Below are positions 26,701 to 39,380 of a stretch of DNA of 64,000 nt, one piece after another. Where the stretch lies: NCBI GenBank assembly GCA_000181795.3, contig CM012953.1, positions 14,614,183 through 14,678,182 on the forward strand. The letters run 5' to 3'. The position numbers and the translations under genes were made by a program. The stretch is from Trichinella spiralis. Taxonomy: Eukaryota > Nematoda > Enoplea > Trichinellida > Trichinellidae. Within the stretch, counting starts at the first letter, position 1; each line of letters starts with the position of its first letter. A model generated the notes under the pieces. It was not told the DNA's origin and made no database searches. It saw nothing but the letters and a program-made list of their open reading frames with translations.

Positions 26701-29700
26701 TCATCGTAGTCTTATTCATCTATGCAATTTCAACTTTTAGAAGTTTTTCATTTCATTTCATTCATTCCATACTATTTTCTTTGCATTCTTATTCATACAT
26801 TTAAATATTTGTTATTTTGTCATGATACATACATACTGCACTTAAATATATGATCGATTCGAAAGCGATGGGAAAATACTTTTTTCTTAAATTACTTTTG
26901 ATCATCAAAGCTTTTATACTGTAAGTTTTGTTTTTGTACATGCAGTAGGTAGGTTGATTAGAAAAAAAGTAATGAATTATCTTAATTTTAGATTTTTTTT
27001 AAATAATTATAATCACTTATTTATTATGTGAATATAAATAATGGCGTTTTTTACTTTATTTTTTATTTTTGTAATAATTATTGATTTTAACAGTGAACAT
27101 GCTCGTTTGTTTTGTTGGTTAAAATTCTGTACAAAATTTTCGACCAATCATCGCAGTGAGATTTGTTATTTCAGGCACTTGCGATTTGATCACTACCTCT
27201 CCAAGGCCTCCTCCGTTTAAATTAGCCGAAAAGCAGCTTGCTGATAAGCTGCACGGCATTTTCAGCTTTGGTCAACGTTTACGAGCAAGTGGCGTTTTTG
27301 GAACTGAAATTGTTCAACGTTATCGTCACTCGCCAGCCAATCTCCATTCCCACTGCTCTCTGCCTGCATCCCCTTACAGTAAGTTCACCTTATAATTATG
27401 TGCATGTCATAAGCTTTACTTTACAATAATATTATTATCGTTTCTTTTTGTAAACTAATTAGTTGTGCCGGTATTTTGCTTTTGTTTAAATTTTGCTCAT
27501 TAATTTCACAACGATATATTACAATGAACGAACAGTTGGAGAAAAAAATACTGTTCTAGTATTTAAGTTGTTGGGTTTTTTCTTGGTTACGGAATAAGCA
27601 TTGCAAAAAATGAAAAAAAAAATTTTTTCTTTGTTTACTTTTTTCTAACAATCTTCAAAAATAATCATTTGATTATCGATAAAGTTTCTGCTGTTGCAAA
27701 TTGTAGTTTTCTTGAAGTTTTTATAATTTTATTTTTGTATTTCTATATTGTTAATTTTTGCAACAGAAGTGACTATGGTTATTTTCTATTGTTCTTATTT
27801 TAACATATTCTTTATATTACAGTATTCTGAAAGTTAAAGCTGAACTGTTATTAATTTACTAATTAATTCAAGTTTATAGTGAAAAATGAATTTATAAAAA
27901 ATGTTTAAGTTTTTTTAGTAACCTCTTGGGTTTTTATGATAACTTGATTGTCTGTCGCTTGTCCAAAGAGTTAACTGCATGATTCTGTTAATATTGCTCT
28001 TTTTTGTAGTTTTTTATTGATGTGATTTGTGAACAAATGTTGGATGCATTTTTCTTGAAATGTAAGAAAATTCATATATTAATATTAGTATGATGTTAGT
28101 GTACAACAAGCTTTGCCGGATAAACTTTATTGAAATTATAAGAAATAAATAAGCCCATAAAAATTGACTTGGATCGTACGTAATGCTTCATTATAATTAC
28201 TTAGAAATGAAATTGTAGTGAAATTTTGCCATTTTTTCTTCATATATTTTCACAGTGGGTTTTTGAAAAATTTTCCAAACGTTGCAGACATTGGATTCCA
28301 ACAATATTAATGATTTTAGATTTTTTACTTGACCGGAAATTTCGTAATCTTTTGTCTTGCTCAAGATCTGATCAACGGCCACCATATGTCTTCTGAATTT
28401 AATTGGCATCAATGGATGAATTAAGCGTTTTTTTTCTTTACATCATATGCATATGCATATGCAAAGCAGTGGAGAATTTACTATTTTTTGTTACTTCTAC
28501 TTTTTAATTCCAAGAATGATTTTTGTCAAACTTCTGTGATTTTATTAATTTCGATCAGTTTTAACAACAAAGAAAAGTCTCTTATCAAATCTAGCTCAGC
28601 CTACCAGATGGATATGCGCTTGTTTGGTCATTTTTGTTTAGAGCTTGGTGTATTGTTTTCCTGCTATTTGTTCAAGCTTGTCAGCTGCCTTGCGTGTGTG
28701 TGTATTTTGGAGGGTCAGCAGTTGCGGCTTAAGACTTGAGAACTAGATTGATCATATGCACGAATGGAATTAACTGAACACAGAGTGAATAATTTTCACT
28801 GAATTTTAGTTGGTGAAAAAAACAAAGCCAAAAAATACTTATTTATATATATATATGAACGTGGTATTTCATTGGTTAATGGCACTCTGCTAGCTGGTTT
28901 TAGCCGCTTTGCGTTACCAAAGCAACGAGGTCAGGTCGCCCTGCTTCAGGTCAGCCCGGTTGAGCTCAGCTTGCTTTTAGCTTTCAATTCACTCACTAAT
29001 CCGCTTCTATGATTCATCAGTATAATCATCATTTTCATTATCAATTCAATTAACCAGCTCTCAGCTGAGAAACAATGCAACACTGATCGAAACATTTCAC
29101 ACCTACTTTTCACTGCGCTGCAGAAATAATTTTCTCTTATTGACTATGAAATAAAATGTTTCTATATGCGATGTAAAAAAAGAAATTGAATAATTGTTGT
29201 TTAACTGTTGTCTTTTAATACATTTTAAAGCTCCTTTTTTGAAAAAAAATATGCATCCTACACCAGAGTACAATATGATGCATGGTTTTGTTCTTTTCTC
29301 AGAGCACTCATTTGTTTGTAATAATTTCATATGTTCCAAGTGATGAACAGTTAATAATTCTCTCTCATTCAAATTACATTCTTTGCTTTGAAAAATAATC
29401 TTCTTGGCACCAGCATCTGGCATAATTGCTCTAGCAGGTGTGTAAATCTGAAAAAGAAACATCCATTAAGCAAATGTATCATAGAAAATTAAGAAGAAAA
29501 TACAATTATAAATTGTGATATTTTTTGTTTAAAAAAGGGATCGAATTTCTTTTTTAGCGTTTAATATATGTAATATGAGTATTATTGATTACTGTTGTAT
29601 TTTTCTTAAAAAGCACAAGAAGTTTAAATTGTTCGAGATTGTTTCTTTTGATATTCAGTTTTTCTGCTATAGGTCCAGTTGAAAGATTTTGCAGCTGTAA

Positions 29701-32700
29701 ATTTTAAAATCTTGTTGCGTTATTGTAATATTTCATGAAATTATTTTCCAAGAAAAATAACATAATTTTAAATTTGTTACTTATTTATATCAGTAAAAAA
29801 ATAGTAAGATTTCTGAGCAATATATATATATATGTGTGAATTTTAAATGATGTCTGTCACAACATTGAATGTAGAGATTTTTTTGCATTAAACTTTGTGG
29901 GTACAAGTAGTTTGATGCATTTATTGTTTTTTCTGTCGAATGTCTCTAATGTAACAGCAGAACTTTACTGTGCAAATTTGAATCCCAGTGTCAGCATTAT
30001 TATTATTATTATTATTATGAATACTGTAATATGGATTTCTTTGTTATTGCGTTTATCTTGCGATCAATTAATGGTTCAAATTGCAGCTTTTCACTGTTTA
30101 TGCTGTTGTTTTGATGTGAAACGAAGCAAGTGAAATTTAATTTAATTATTAAATTTTTTTAAAAATATTCATTCGATGAGACAGATGCTTCACAAAGTTT
30201 GATCAGTGCTTGCAGTGACGCCGCTCGCCAGTTGTTGCAGAGCTTTTGCTTTGGTCAGTAGTTCTTTTTTTTATTGTTCACCTTCGTTGCTTTTGTTATT
30301 ATTGTTGGCGAACGGTCAGTTTGTGGATGAGCATAACGCCGGGTGACCGTGCTTACGTGACATTGGTCTTGTGGTCAATTGGCGGAAACAGATGCCCAAC
30401 TGACCGATGGTCAGTGGTGCGCGTTGGACCGTCAAATGACCGTTGGTCATTGACAATTTTTTGGCACTTTTCAACTGAGTTTTTTTTGGTCATTCGGTCA
30501 TTGAAAATGGTTCTTTATTGCGTTTCTTTCCCTTTTTGTGCTGGCCATCCGGTCAGTCAGCAGTCAATCTCGTCTGGCTATTTTGCCGCCAGTTGGTGGT
30601 TAACTTTTGTAGGTGCTTTGTTACTTCAAAGTGAATTAATTCATTGTATTCAGAATCATGGCGGCGACGTCTTATCATTATTATTATTATTATTATTGTT
30701 ATTGTTATTGTTATTAGCCATATTTTTCCTTCATAGCAGAATTCGTTGTTTGTTGCTTAATCACGCCGCGCTGACCTTCTGTTCCTCTGTTTTGCACGAC
30801 ACACGTCCACGCCTAGCGTTAAATAAGGTAAACTATCTCTGGAGATGTATTTCATTATATAAAATAATTTAAATTAAATAATTTGATTTAATATGATAAT
30901 TTTTTTTCTATTGTTATTTTTAATATGTTTTGTTGAAAAAATGGGCACTGGAAAAATTCAAATATTGAGTTTGTGTTTCATAACAATTGATGAATTCATC
31001 ATTTCTTTGCAAATTTTCCCATGTTTGAATGAATAATTATTTTTTAATTTAATTTAATTAAAAATTAAATTTTTTATTTTATTAAAAGAAGAAAAATAGC
31101 CATTGTATGTATCGATGACACATTCCATCCATTTCGAATGGCATGAGAGAAAAATTGCCTTGTTTGTCTTCTGGAACAGCTGCGTGTCGCTTTGCTTTGC
31201 ACACAACACGCTTGCTAAAATGACCAGTTTTTGAAGCAATTAATTTTTTTTCGTTTTCCATTTGTTTGTTTTTTTTGTTTACTGTAAAAATTGACATTGC
31301 CTTTTCGCTTTATTATTATCTATATCTCTTAATAGGACTCTTTGCGCAATTTTGAACGTTGAAACACTCGTGAAAATCTGCAATGAACACAACTTTGTAA
31401 ATAATTATAATGTTGGTGACAGTGATGAGTTGAAGGACATCCCATTCTGCAGGTGTCCAGTTTTCTGTTTGCGGCGGTCAATTTTTAGGGGATGCTATTT
31501 TTCTCAAAAATAGCAAATAGGCAACAGGGGCGTTGGCCAAATCCAGTTTGCATATCCGTAAACTGTCGACCTTGATAATTTAATCCTAACATTAAGGAAT
31601 CGATCTGATTGGCCATTTTTGCTGACACATTTTTGAAATGCTACCCACTACGTCTGCGCATTCTTCAATTAGCGTGCGTGTTTTGGTGAAAGATGTAGTT
31701 TTTCTTTTTTACTGAACAGTCGTCAATGGTGGAACAAACGGTTGACACGTGGCGTAGATGGTTAGCATGTAGATTTAGAAAATCATTTCGATCAGGTTTG
31801 GTATCATTATTATTATTGTTGTTTTTGTCTTATATATTTGTTACGTGTATTTTTTTATTAGCTAATTAAGCTCATTAGTTAATGTACTTTACTCGACATT
31901 TTATAATTTTAATATTGTTTACGTTAAATAATTTCAAGAATTTATTTCTATTTATTTTACATTATTTCATCAATACAGTAAATTTATTTCATTTCATTTT
32001 TTGAGTGATAAATGATCAACAAGTACTATTGCGATAGGGTACTGTAGTTTTAAATTTCAATCGTCGATAAGAAAATCAATGCAATATTGTTTTTTGAATA
32101 TTTCATCGACATAAGTTTTAATCTCATTAGACTATTTTTTGTGTAAAAATGAAATTTAAAAATTTATTTTTCCAATATTGCTAACCAGTTTGGATGGAGA
32201 ATGCGTCGTGTGTTTCATATTATTTATATTAGTAAAGTAGTAATGCAGAATAAAATTGAACACTGTTTTTGATTTTATAGAAAAAAATGTGATGAGAATA
32301 TTTTTTTTATTCAATCTTAAGTATATTTTGTAGTGTTTTCTGATTTTTCTTGTTGCTTTTTGCTTGTTGGATGTGACCAGTTGATCGAAATAGCATTGTT
32401 CATTTCGGGCATTCGTGAAACGGTAAGCGAATGTGTCAACTGCCCAATGTTTATCAGTACATCAATTGTCAGTGTTGTACAGATTGTTATTTAAAATTGA
32501 TTGTCACTTTTATAGTTTTGTTTAAATTTTCCAGAATGTATGATTAATTGCCTTTATTTGTATTTATGTAAATGTTCTTACTACTTTTATTTGTTGAAGA
32601 AAAGTTGCAATTGAATAATTTGTTCTTTGTTGTCAGATTGTTTAATTTAAAGTGTCATCAAAATTGATATAATAATTGATGAAGGAAAAGTTGTACATTG

Positions 32701-35700
32701 ATGTTGAATAGTGTGAGGCCGATGTGAATTTATTTTAGGTTTGAATTGGTGAATATAATAAATACAGGCTCTTTGAGATTTGCATAGTTGTTTGACATTT
32801 CTAGGCTAGTTACTTTTACTGTGTTTGCTTTGTCGAGTTTGATTTTTGTCAAGTCGACTCATTTCCGCCCAGTCGGATACATTTTTGTCAGTGATCTTGC
32901 CTGATGTATATTTTTCCGGCCAGTTTGGCGCCAGTCGGCATCTAGGGTTTATTGTGCCGAACTATACTTGGACAATGGTCATTTGTTTCCAGCAAGCGGT
33001 TGACGAACATCCGTTGGTGATTGCAACGTCCAGGCCAAGCTGTCCGAGGACAATTGACCATTGTGTTTCACAGGCGCTGGTCAATAAGCGACGGTCAGTC
33101 GTTTTTCATTGGTTTACTTTAGAGTGGCCACCAGGCAAGCAAGACGCTGCTGTTCTGGCGCGGGTCAGCTTTTAGCTAGCTGATTTAACTAAGAGGAGAC
33201 GTTAAGATTTTGCCACAGCTTCAGCGCCAGTGCGATGCTCTTGTCGATTAAGCTTACGAAGACCGATTAATCAGCTTAATTGAAGCTCGTTAGCTTCAAC
33301 TGTTACTAGGCTAATGTTTAAAACCTCATAAGCGGGTGCCTATTTTGACCAACTAGTTCCAATTGATGTTATTCCACGGCAGCAAGAATGTTCAAGCAAA
33401 TGTAAATGTAAATGTGTGTGTATGTGTGTATTCAGTTAGCGTTGGTGCAAAACGTTATGACTAGATCTGTATTGATGTTGATTACGGACACTTTATCTAT
33501 TATTATTATATATATTTTTTCAAAAAATCATAAATTGGATTGTTTTTGTTTTCGAAAAAAGCAAATGAAATTTCCGCTTTTTTGTTACGCTTCTTCAATG
33601 ACCTTGTGTGCTTTATGAGGCGCAATGCCAGCCAACTAATTCTCTTCTGAACTCAGTGAAAATTGTTGTTTCCTCAGGATGTTTGAATTTGACAAAGTGG
33701 ATCTGCTTAGCGTCGATTAAAACAGCACGACGGTTTGTTCCATTCATTCAGAATCGTTAAGTTCGATTGCCACATGGTTGCTCTTTTCTTATATCACACT
33801 GCACTCTTTCTTCACTAATTATGCATATCCTAAGAAATTGAGCAATTTATTTGTTTTTATATGTCAATATAAAAGGAAAACTTAAAAATATACGCTGGGT
33901 ATGTATAATCAGTGCTGTTGTTAAATTATGGAAATGCGTACGTTTAATTTTAGTTTCATTCTAATATCAAATTTGTTTGTTGTTCATAATTTATTGTGTT
34001 AACATAAGATTTCCAACAAATGAGATCAGCATTTGATGTTTCAAATTGAAATTGAAATTTTGTTTTGCTTTGCTTTGCTTTATTTTAGCATAATAATTTT
34101 ACAATTTTGTATTGTCATGTTTTGAATATGAATAGTAATTTTTTCCAAAAATAGGACAAAAACAGTGGCACGTTTGGGGTTTTCATGAGAAAATTTTAAA
34201 TATACGTTTGAGTTAGTCAATTTTGAAAATTTGGCCAAGCATCACTGTTTTATTGAATATAGATAGGCAAAATTGTAGAGAAATTAAGCCAACTGGCCAG
34301 TCGGTCGGTTGGCCATGACTTTTCTAATGATAACGTCTTCGAGCTTCATTATTCATCTTCTTTCTCCTTGTGCTATTTTTGAAACTTTCATCAATCTTTC
34401 TCAAGCAGCATTGCACTGCAAAGCGTATTATCTTAGTATCTTGATTTTTCTAATAATTTTCCAATCGTTATTATTTCTGATGACGCGTGGCTGCATATTA
34501 TTTTTCCCTTTCTCGCTCTAATTCTTTTTCATTTTTTTCAAATAAAATTATGAATAATTAAATGATCTATTATTTCGGATTATAAAATTAATGCTCAAAT
34601 ATATAAATAAATGAAAGGTAATTATACAAGTAAATTGTTCAGAAATCAAATCGAATTATATTTGCTATCTAGATATTTTAATTTTATCAATATATTAACT
34701 CTATTATTTTGATATATTTAATTTGTTCATTTCATGAACATTTTGCACTATATTGGCATTCGAGATTTGAGTACTGATATTGTTGTTACTTTTTTCAAAC
34801 TAAAGACACTGGAAAAGCAAGCAACAGCTTGATTTGTATTTCTGATTTTGAATTTGAAATGAAGATTGAAGAAAATAGCAGATTTTTTTGATTTTAGTGA
34901 ACGAAAGGAAACGTTCTCCAATGCGTTTGGAGCGCAACTCTAGACGGTCCAGTCAGGAAAGTTTGTTGTCGTTGATGAGCAATAACAGCAGCAGTGTGAA
35001 CAGTTACGTGAATTATAAGCCTTGCTGTCAGCAAGCGCACCGTAGTCATCGTGGTCCGTCCAGCGTGGGTGGAGGGTCGAGTCGAAGTTCCCTACTCACG
35101 GATAGTAGCTACGAAGCGAACTGCCGCCACAAGGCCCGCCCGCGGTCAACCAAACAGCTGGCGGTTCAAGCATGCGGCACGAGTCCGTTGCTTGCAACCG
35201 CGGCTTGTTGTGCTGATGTCAAGCCGATGGCATTCGAACTTCCGGTGGTCGACCGCGACGAGACGTTCCTGGTCAGTCGTCAGTGGCTTTTCCACGAGCT
35301 GAAGGAAATTTTGGTGTACCCGTACTGCGAGAACGGCATGAAAGGAGCCGTGCTGTATGGTCTGTCCGGTACTGGCAAGACGACCATCTTGCACCAGTTG
35401 GCAGCGGCTTGTCCACTTCAGGCGCCGGTGCGTTGCTTGAACAACGTCAATTCGACAGCTGCCTATGAAAGTCCGTCGCAGAATAGCCACAGTCAAGTGA
35501 CCAGTGCCAGCAGTGACAGTGGATTTCTGTCCACGCGTTCCAAAGTGAACCATTCGTCCGGTTGCGGTGCAGTGGTGTCAGCGGAGGACAGTCGACCGGG
35601 CTGGTTGCGCGACGTGGCCGATTCAGTGGTCGCGTATCATTTCTGCCAACTGGACAACGAGATCACTTGCTCGTTGCCTGAGTTTTTGTACAATTTGGCT

Positions 35701-38700
35701 ACAATGATTGCTCTCAGTCCGACAATGAGCCCTTATGCGGAGCTCATTGCCGCTGAGCCGGATTTGCAGAAACTTTTTGATAAGGTTAAATTTTACGAAT
35801 CTCCACTGCAGACCTTCAGACGGCTGGTGTCAGAACCGTTGCAACGACTGCATCGGCTGGGCAAGTTGAAGCGCACTTTGGCGGCGGACGCTGAAGCTGT
35901 CGGTCGGAACTTTCTCGTCCTGATCGACGCACTCGACGAGGCTCACTTCCATCGTCCAGATTCGACCGATTCGATCAGCTCATTTCTTCTCGCCCACGGT
36001 CAACAGTTGTTTCCAGCCTGCTTCCGGCTTGTTCTCAGCGTCCACTCGGACTGGCTGCAACTGGTCAAGGGTCTACCATTGCACAAGATCGACCTGAACT
36101 GCACAACCGATGATCGTGTGCATCGCGACAGTCTCCAGTACGTGAAGCGTCGTTTGGACAGCTGTCTGGCCATACAGAACAACGTCTCTTGCAAAGCTGC
36201 ATCGTTGGACTGGAGCTGGAGTTCATCTGGCGGAAGCATTCTGGACCGGTTCGCTGAACACTTGGTCACCGTGGCCAAGGGTTGCTTTTTGTACTTGAAA
36301 CTGGTGTTGGATTTGATCCAGCAAAATTACATCGTCGTCAAAGGGACCAACTACAGACTGTTGCCGATCAATTTGAGCGAAGTATTCACGCTGATGTTGA
36401 GCTTGAAATTTCCCACCGAACGCAGTTACAGACAAGTGACTCCAGTGTTGGAAGCGGTACTGGCGTCGCGCAGGCCGTTGACCGCTGAACAACTGTACAC
36501 CGTCTGTTGTGCAACGGAGCTGATTCCACAGCTCAAGTGGGATCAGTTCAGAGATCAGCTGACTCAGCTGAGAGAATTTCTCATCTCTACACGTACCGGT
36601 ACATTTGTCTGCTTTCATCCAGCTTTTCGTCAATGGCTCATCAGCCGTGAACAGGGTTCAAGTACTCGTTTTCTTTGTGATGTCAAGTAATAATGGATTT
36701 TTCTGAATGAACCAAATTAGTCGATGTTTTATTCGTTAGTTAATAATTGATCAATTTATTTCATTAGAAGAGGACACGCATCGATTGCTCTATGGTTAAC
36801 TCGGCGTTGTTCTGAAAAATCTCTCGCTGCAGAGGATTTACAAGAGCTTGGCCATCATCTGCTCAAAGCACACATTTACAAAAATGTACAACGGCCTGAT
36901 TGCATACTGAACGAATGTCAACTGTTCTGGCTGAATCACAGTGCTGTCGACATTAAATCGTCATTGTGTTCGACGAGGAATATTTTCCAGCCGAATACGA
37001 AAGTTTCAAAATTGCTATTATTGGCCGGGGCAGACCCGAATTGCAAAACCAACCATTTTCACGGAGCACCTTTGCTGTGCGTGGCCTGCAGACAAGGATT
37101 GTACCAATTTGCGACGCTTTTGTTGGAATTCAACGCTGATGTCAATGCTGTGGACGAGAACATGCTGAGTCCACTGATGCACGCGGCAATTGGAGGCAAT
37201 TTGGATTTGATACAAATGTTGCACGAACACGGTGCACTGGTAAATTATTTCACATGTTCATTAATTGATTGATGATTGGTTGATTTTTTTCCCCTCTCAA
37301 TTTAGATTAATCAACTTGATAAACAGAACAAATGTGCTTTAATACATGCAGCAGAAAATGGCCACGTGAAAGTGGTAAGCTTTTTGTTGCAATGCGACTG
37401 GGCTCCGTGTAAAAGTGGCAACGCTAGTGGCGGTTATCCGATCACGTCGAAAAGTCAAATCATCCAACAGGCATTTGTCATGGCTGCAGCAGTTGGGCAG
37501 ATTTCCGTGTGCAAGTTTTTGCTCGATTTTTGCGATGTGCACATAGATATTTGTGATCTCGTCACCGGTGAAACAGGTATGCAGATGTAAATGTTGTTTC
37601 TAATTTTTGATCATCACATTGTCTGAATTTTATTCAGCTTTGTCCATGGCTTGCTCGAACGGAAACAAGGATACTGTACACTATTTGTTGCAGAACAATG
37701 CCCAAGTTTCTCTAGGTCGATCGGAACATCCCACGCCACCGTTGCTTCAAGTAATTGCAAAGAACAAAATGATCAAATCTGCTTTGTTGAAATTACACTA
37801 CCTACCTATTTATTAATTGTGTTGTTCGTTTGAAGGCTGTGCAGAATGGTTGTTGGGAAATTGTTTCGGCATTACTCACCACAGGGGTGGATGTTGACAA
37901 CGAGGTTAACGGTACTGGTATGACGGCATTAATGCTTGCCGCGCAATGTGGACACATCGGCGTTATGGAACTACTACTTGGACGTGGTATAAATTGGATT
38001 TAAAAATTTTAATAAAAAGTAAAAAAGTAATTTTGTTGCTTTTCTCTTTTAAGATGCTAGCGTGAACATTACGGACGACAGTGACAGAAATGCACTTTGC
38101 TGGGCGTGCATCGGAGCTCAGACATCTTGCGTGGGATTGCTCCTTGATCGTGGAGCAAAGCTGAACGAAGCGGATCGCTTCGGCAACATGCCAATCCACT
38201 ACGCTGCGCAGTACGGTTGCAAAACGTTGTTGCAATTGTTGATCGACCGTGGAGCCACGCTGGAACGTGCCAACAAGCAAGGCTTCCGACCGCTCGAAGT
38301 GAGCATCGACGCGGATAATGTGGACACGTTTCAACGCCTGTTGCGTCGAGGCGCTAAACTCGGTCCGGCGACATGGACTCGAACGGTCGGCAAGCCTCGC
38401 TTCACGGTACTGTTGTTGGAGAAGCTGGTGCAGGATGGCTATTTGTTGTACAAGAAGGGACGACTGAAAGAGGCGGCGCACAGGTTTTCTTACGCTTTGA
38501 AAAAGGTGCCCGGAAATGTGGTGGACAAATTGTCGTCGTCGGTTGGCGACACCGGCTCTGATACTGGGGCAAAATTGCAAGAGCTCAGCTATCACTTGAC
38601 TCTGGGTTTGGCGAGATGCGGTCGAAAGGCTGGAAACTTGGAACAGGCGGTTCAACTGGCCGGTGAGGCCATCCAGCTGGATCCTGATCGCTTTGAAGCT

Positions 38701-39225
38701 TACTTTGTCAGAGCTAGGTGCCAGTGTGAGGCGAAGCGTTGGATTGCCGCGCGCAGTGATTTTCAAAAAGCGTTACGCCTTTGTCCGGACAACAAGGAAA
38801 TTTCAGATTCGTTGATCCGTCTGCAAAATTACATCGACCAGAAAAAGCCTGAAGTTTCCTCTTCTGCAGCGAGCCAACAGCAGCAACAGCAGCAGCAGCA
38901 ACAACAACAACAACAACAACAACAGCCGAAACCAAGCTCAACTGACGATGGGAAAATCCATGCACAAAGTCGACCGACTGCTGTTGTTAACAACAACTGT
39001 TCCACTCCTTATTGTTCTGCATCATCATCTGCTGCTGCTGCTTCGTTTGTCGCCGACCAGCGGAAAACGTTGGACAGTGGTCATCGCCGGACGGCCACCG
39101 GTCGACCTGCAACAACATCCTACACCCAGCGTCCATCATCTCATTGTTCTGCTGCTGCAGCAGCTGCTGCTGTTGCTGCTGCTGGATCAGCGGCATTTAC
39201 CAACGGTGTTGAAACGGAGCTGTAA
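17780..39225 (+). CDS. TANC: TANC / rolling-pebbles family scaffold protein (P-loop NTPase, ankyrin, TPR, PDZ ligand)
   Basis: TANC proteins are postsynaptic or muscle-attachment scaffolds; the fly ortholog Rols acts in myoblast fusion. Coding exons: 17780-17990, 22764-23054, 26150-26488, 27175-27378, 30185-30253, 34898-36686, 36768-37239, 37306-37576, 37638-37750, 37836-37986, 38054-39225. The first five introns are all phase 1, and the protein is about 1693 residues. The N-terminus is disordered with a paired CxxC motif (residues about 36-57). The NTPase has Walker A GLSGTGKT (about 526-533) and Walker B LVLIDALDEAHFHRPD (about 711-726), close to the human TANC motif. Ankyrin repeats run about 1000-1400, ending in GAKLGPATW. 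TPRs follow (YKKGRLKEAAHRF, LDPDRFEAYFVRARC), then a run of about 18 Gln, an Ala run, and C-terminal ETEL, a class I PDZ ligand. Exons 6-11 are certain; exons 2-5 rest on splice signals and phase. Introns 1, 2, 4 and 5 exceed 2.8 kb. Confidence 0.92.
19261..19497 (-). other. Coding-like segment, minus strand, inside TANC intron 1
   Basis: A minus-strand frame contains a cysteine pattern HICKQCGLP and then LLCSVLPVC (Cys-x2-Cys-x8-Cys-x5-Cys), suggestive of a zinc-binding knuckle, and ends with a stop. I do not recognise a family. It may be an exon of an antisense gene together with segments near 28.2-28.4 and 29.3-29.45 kb, or chance. Confidence 0.22.
28203..28396 (-). other. Coding-like segment, minus strand, inside TANC intron 4
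   Basis: The minus strand reads RRHMVAVDQILSKTKDYEI and continues for about 65 residues of balanced, non-repetitive composition. It is flanked by an acceptor-like TTAAATTCAG and a donor-like GTAATT, with entry and exit both in phase 2, as an internal exon would be. No family was recognised. It could belong to a gene nested antisense in TANC. Confidence 0.3.
28444..28464. promoter_or_regulatory. Overlapping octamer-like (POU) sites
   Basis: Three overlapping copies of a TATGCA core end in ATGCAAA inside TANC intron 4. This resembles POU-factor octamer sites; function is inference only. Confidence 0.2.
29265..29453 (-). other. Coding-like segment, minus strand, inside TANC intron 4
   Basis: After a good acceptor (GTTTCTTTTTCAG, minus strand) a frame of about 63 residues reads IYTPARAIMPDAGAKKIIF, then LNERELLTVHHLEHMKLL, and meets a donor-like GTGTAG near 29264. 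Composition is protein-like rather than AT-random. No family was recognised. The phase of its end does not fit directly with the next segment at 28.4 kb, so an exon would be missing if they belong together. Confidence 0.3.
30240..30780. promoter_or_regulatory. GGTCA/TGACC-rich island in TANC intron 5
   Basis: About a dozen GGTCA or TGACC pentamers occur in roughly 530 bases, where about one is expected by chance, within locally raised GC. The layout is irregular (single sites and inverted pairs such as TGACCGATGGTCA). It may be an enhancer with nuclear-receptor-like half sites, or remains of a tandem repeat. Function is inferred, not shown. Confidence 0.35.
32850..33300. promoter_or_regulatory. 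Second GGTCA-rich island and hairpin in TANC intron 5
   Basis: At least five GGTCA/TGACC pentamers lie between 32970 and 33170. A perfect 8-base-stem, 4-base-loop hairpin (TTGAAGCT/AGCTTCAA) follows at 33280-33299. The open frame at 32846-33175 here shows no family signature and is not annotated as a gene. Confidence 0.3.
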
Positions 39226-39374
39226 ACAGATAGATATGCTGCAATCAAGCAACAAACAACAACAACAACCACATCTGCTTTTTCACTTTTTCTTTTGTTC
39301 TTTCTTAACTTATTATTGTCTCATATGTTTATCTGTCTGTATATGTATGTGTATAATATTATTGAATTGTAAAA

Positions 39375-39380
39375 AATAAA
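39375..39380 (+). promoter_or_regulatory. Poly(A) signal of the TANC-like gene
   Basis: AATAAA lies about 150 bases after the TANC stop codon. Confidence 0.65.

Noticed and set aside
30246-30872. 208-codon plus-strand frame in TANC intron 5
   Set aside because: Overlaps the donor of the 69-base TANC exon, is made of Leu/Trp/Cys runs from GGTCA repeats and a TTA microsatellite, and has no domain.
32846-33175. 109-codon frame in TANC intron 5
   Set aside because: No family signature and no fitting splice phase; composition explained by the GGTCA island.
35146-35553. Minus-strand frames opposite TANC exon 6
   Set aside because: Shadows produced by the GC-richer TANC coding sequence; no domain.
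37963-38766. 267-codon minus-strand open frame
   Set aside because: Antisense shadow of the TANC ankyrin/TPR exon, which is conserved on the plus strand.
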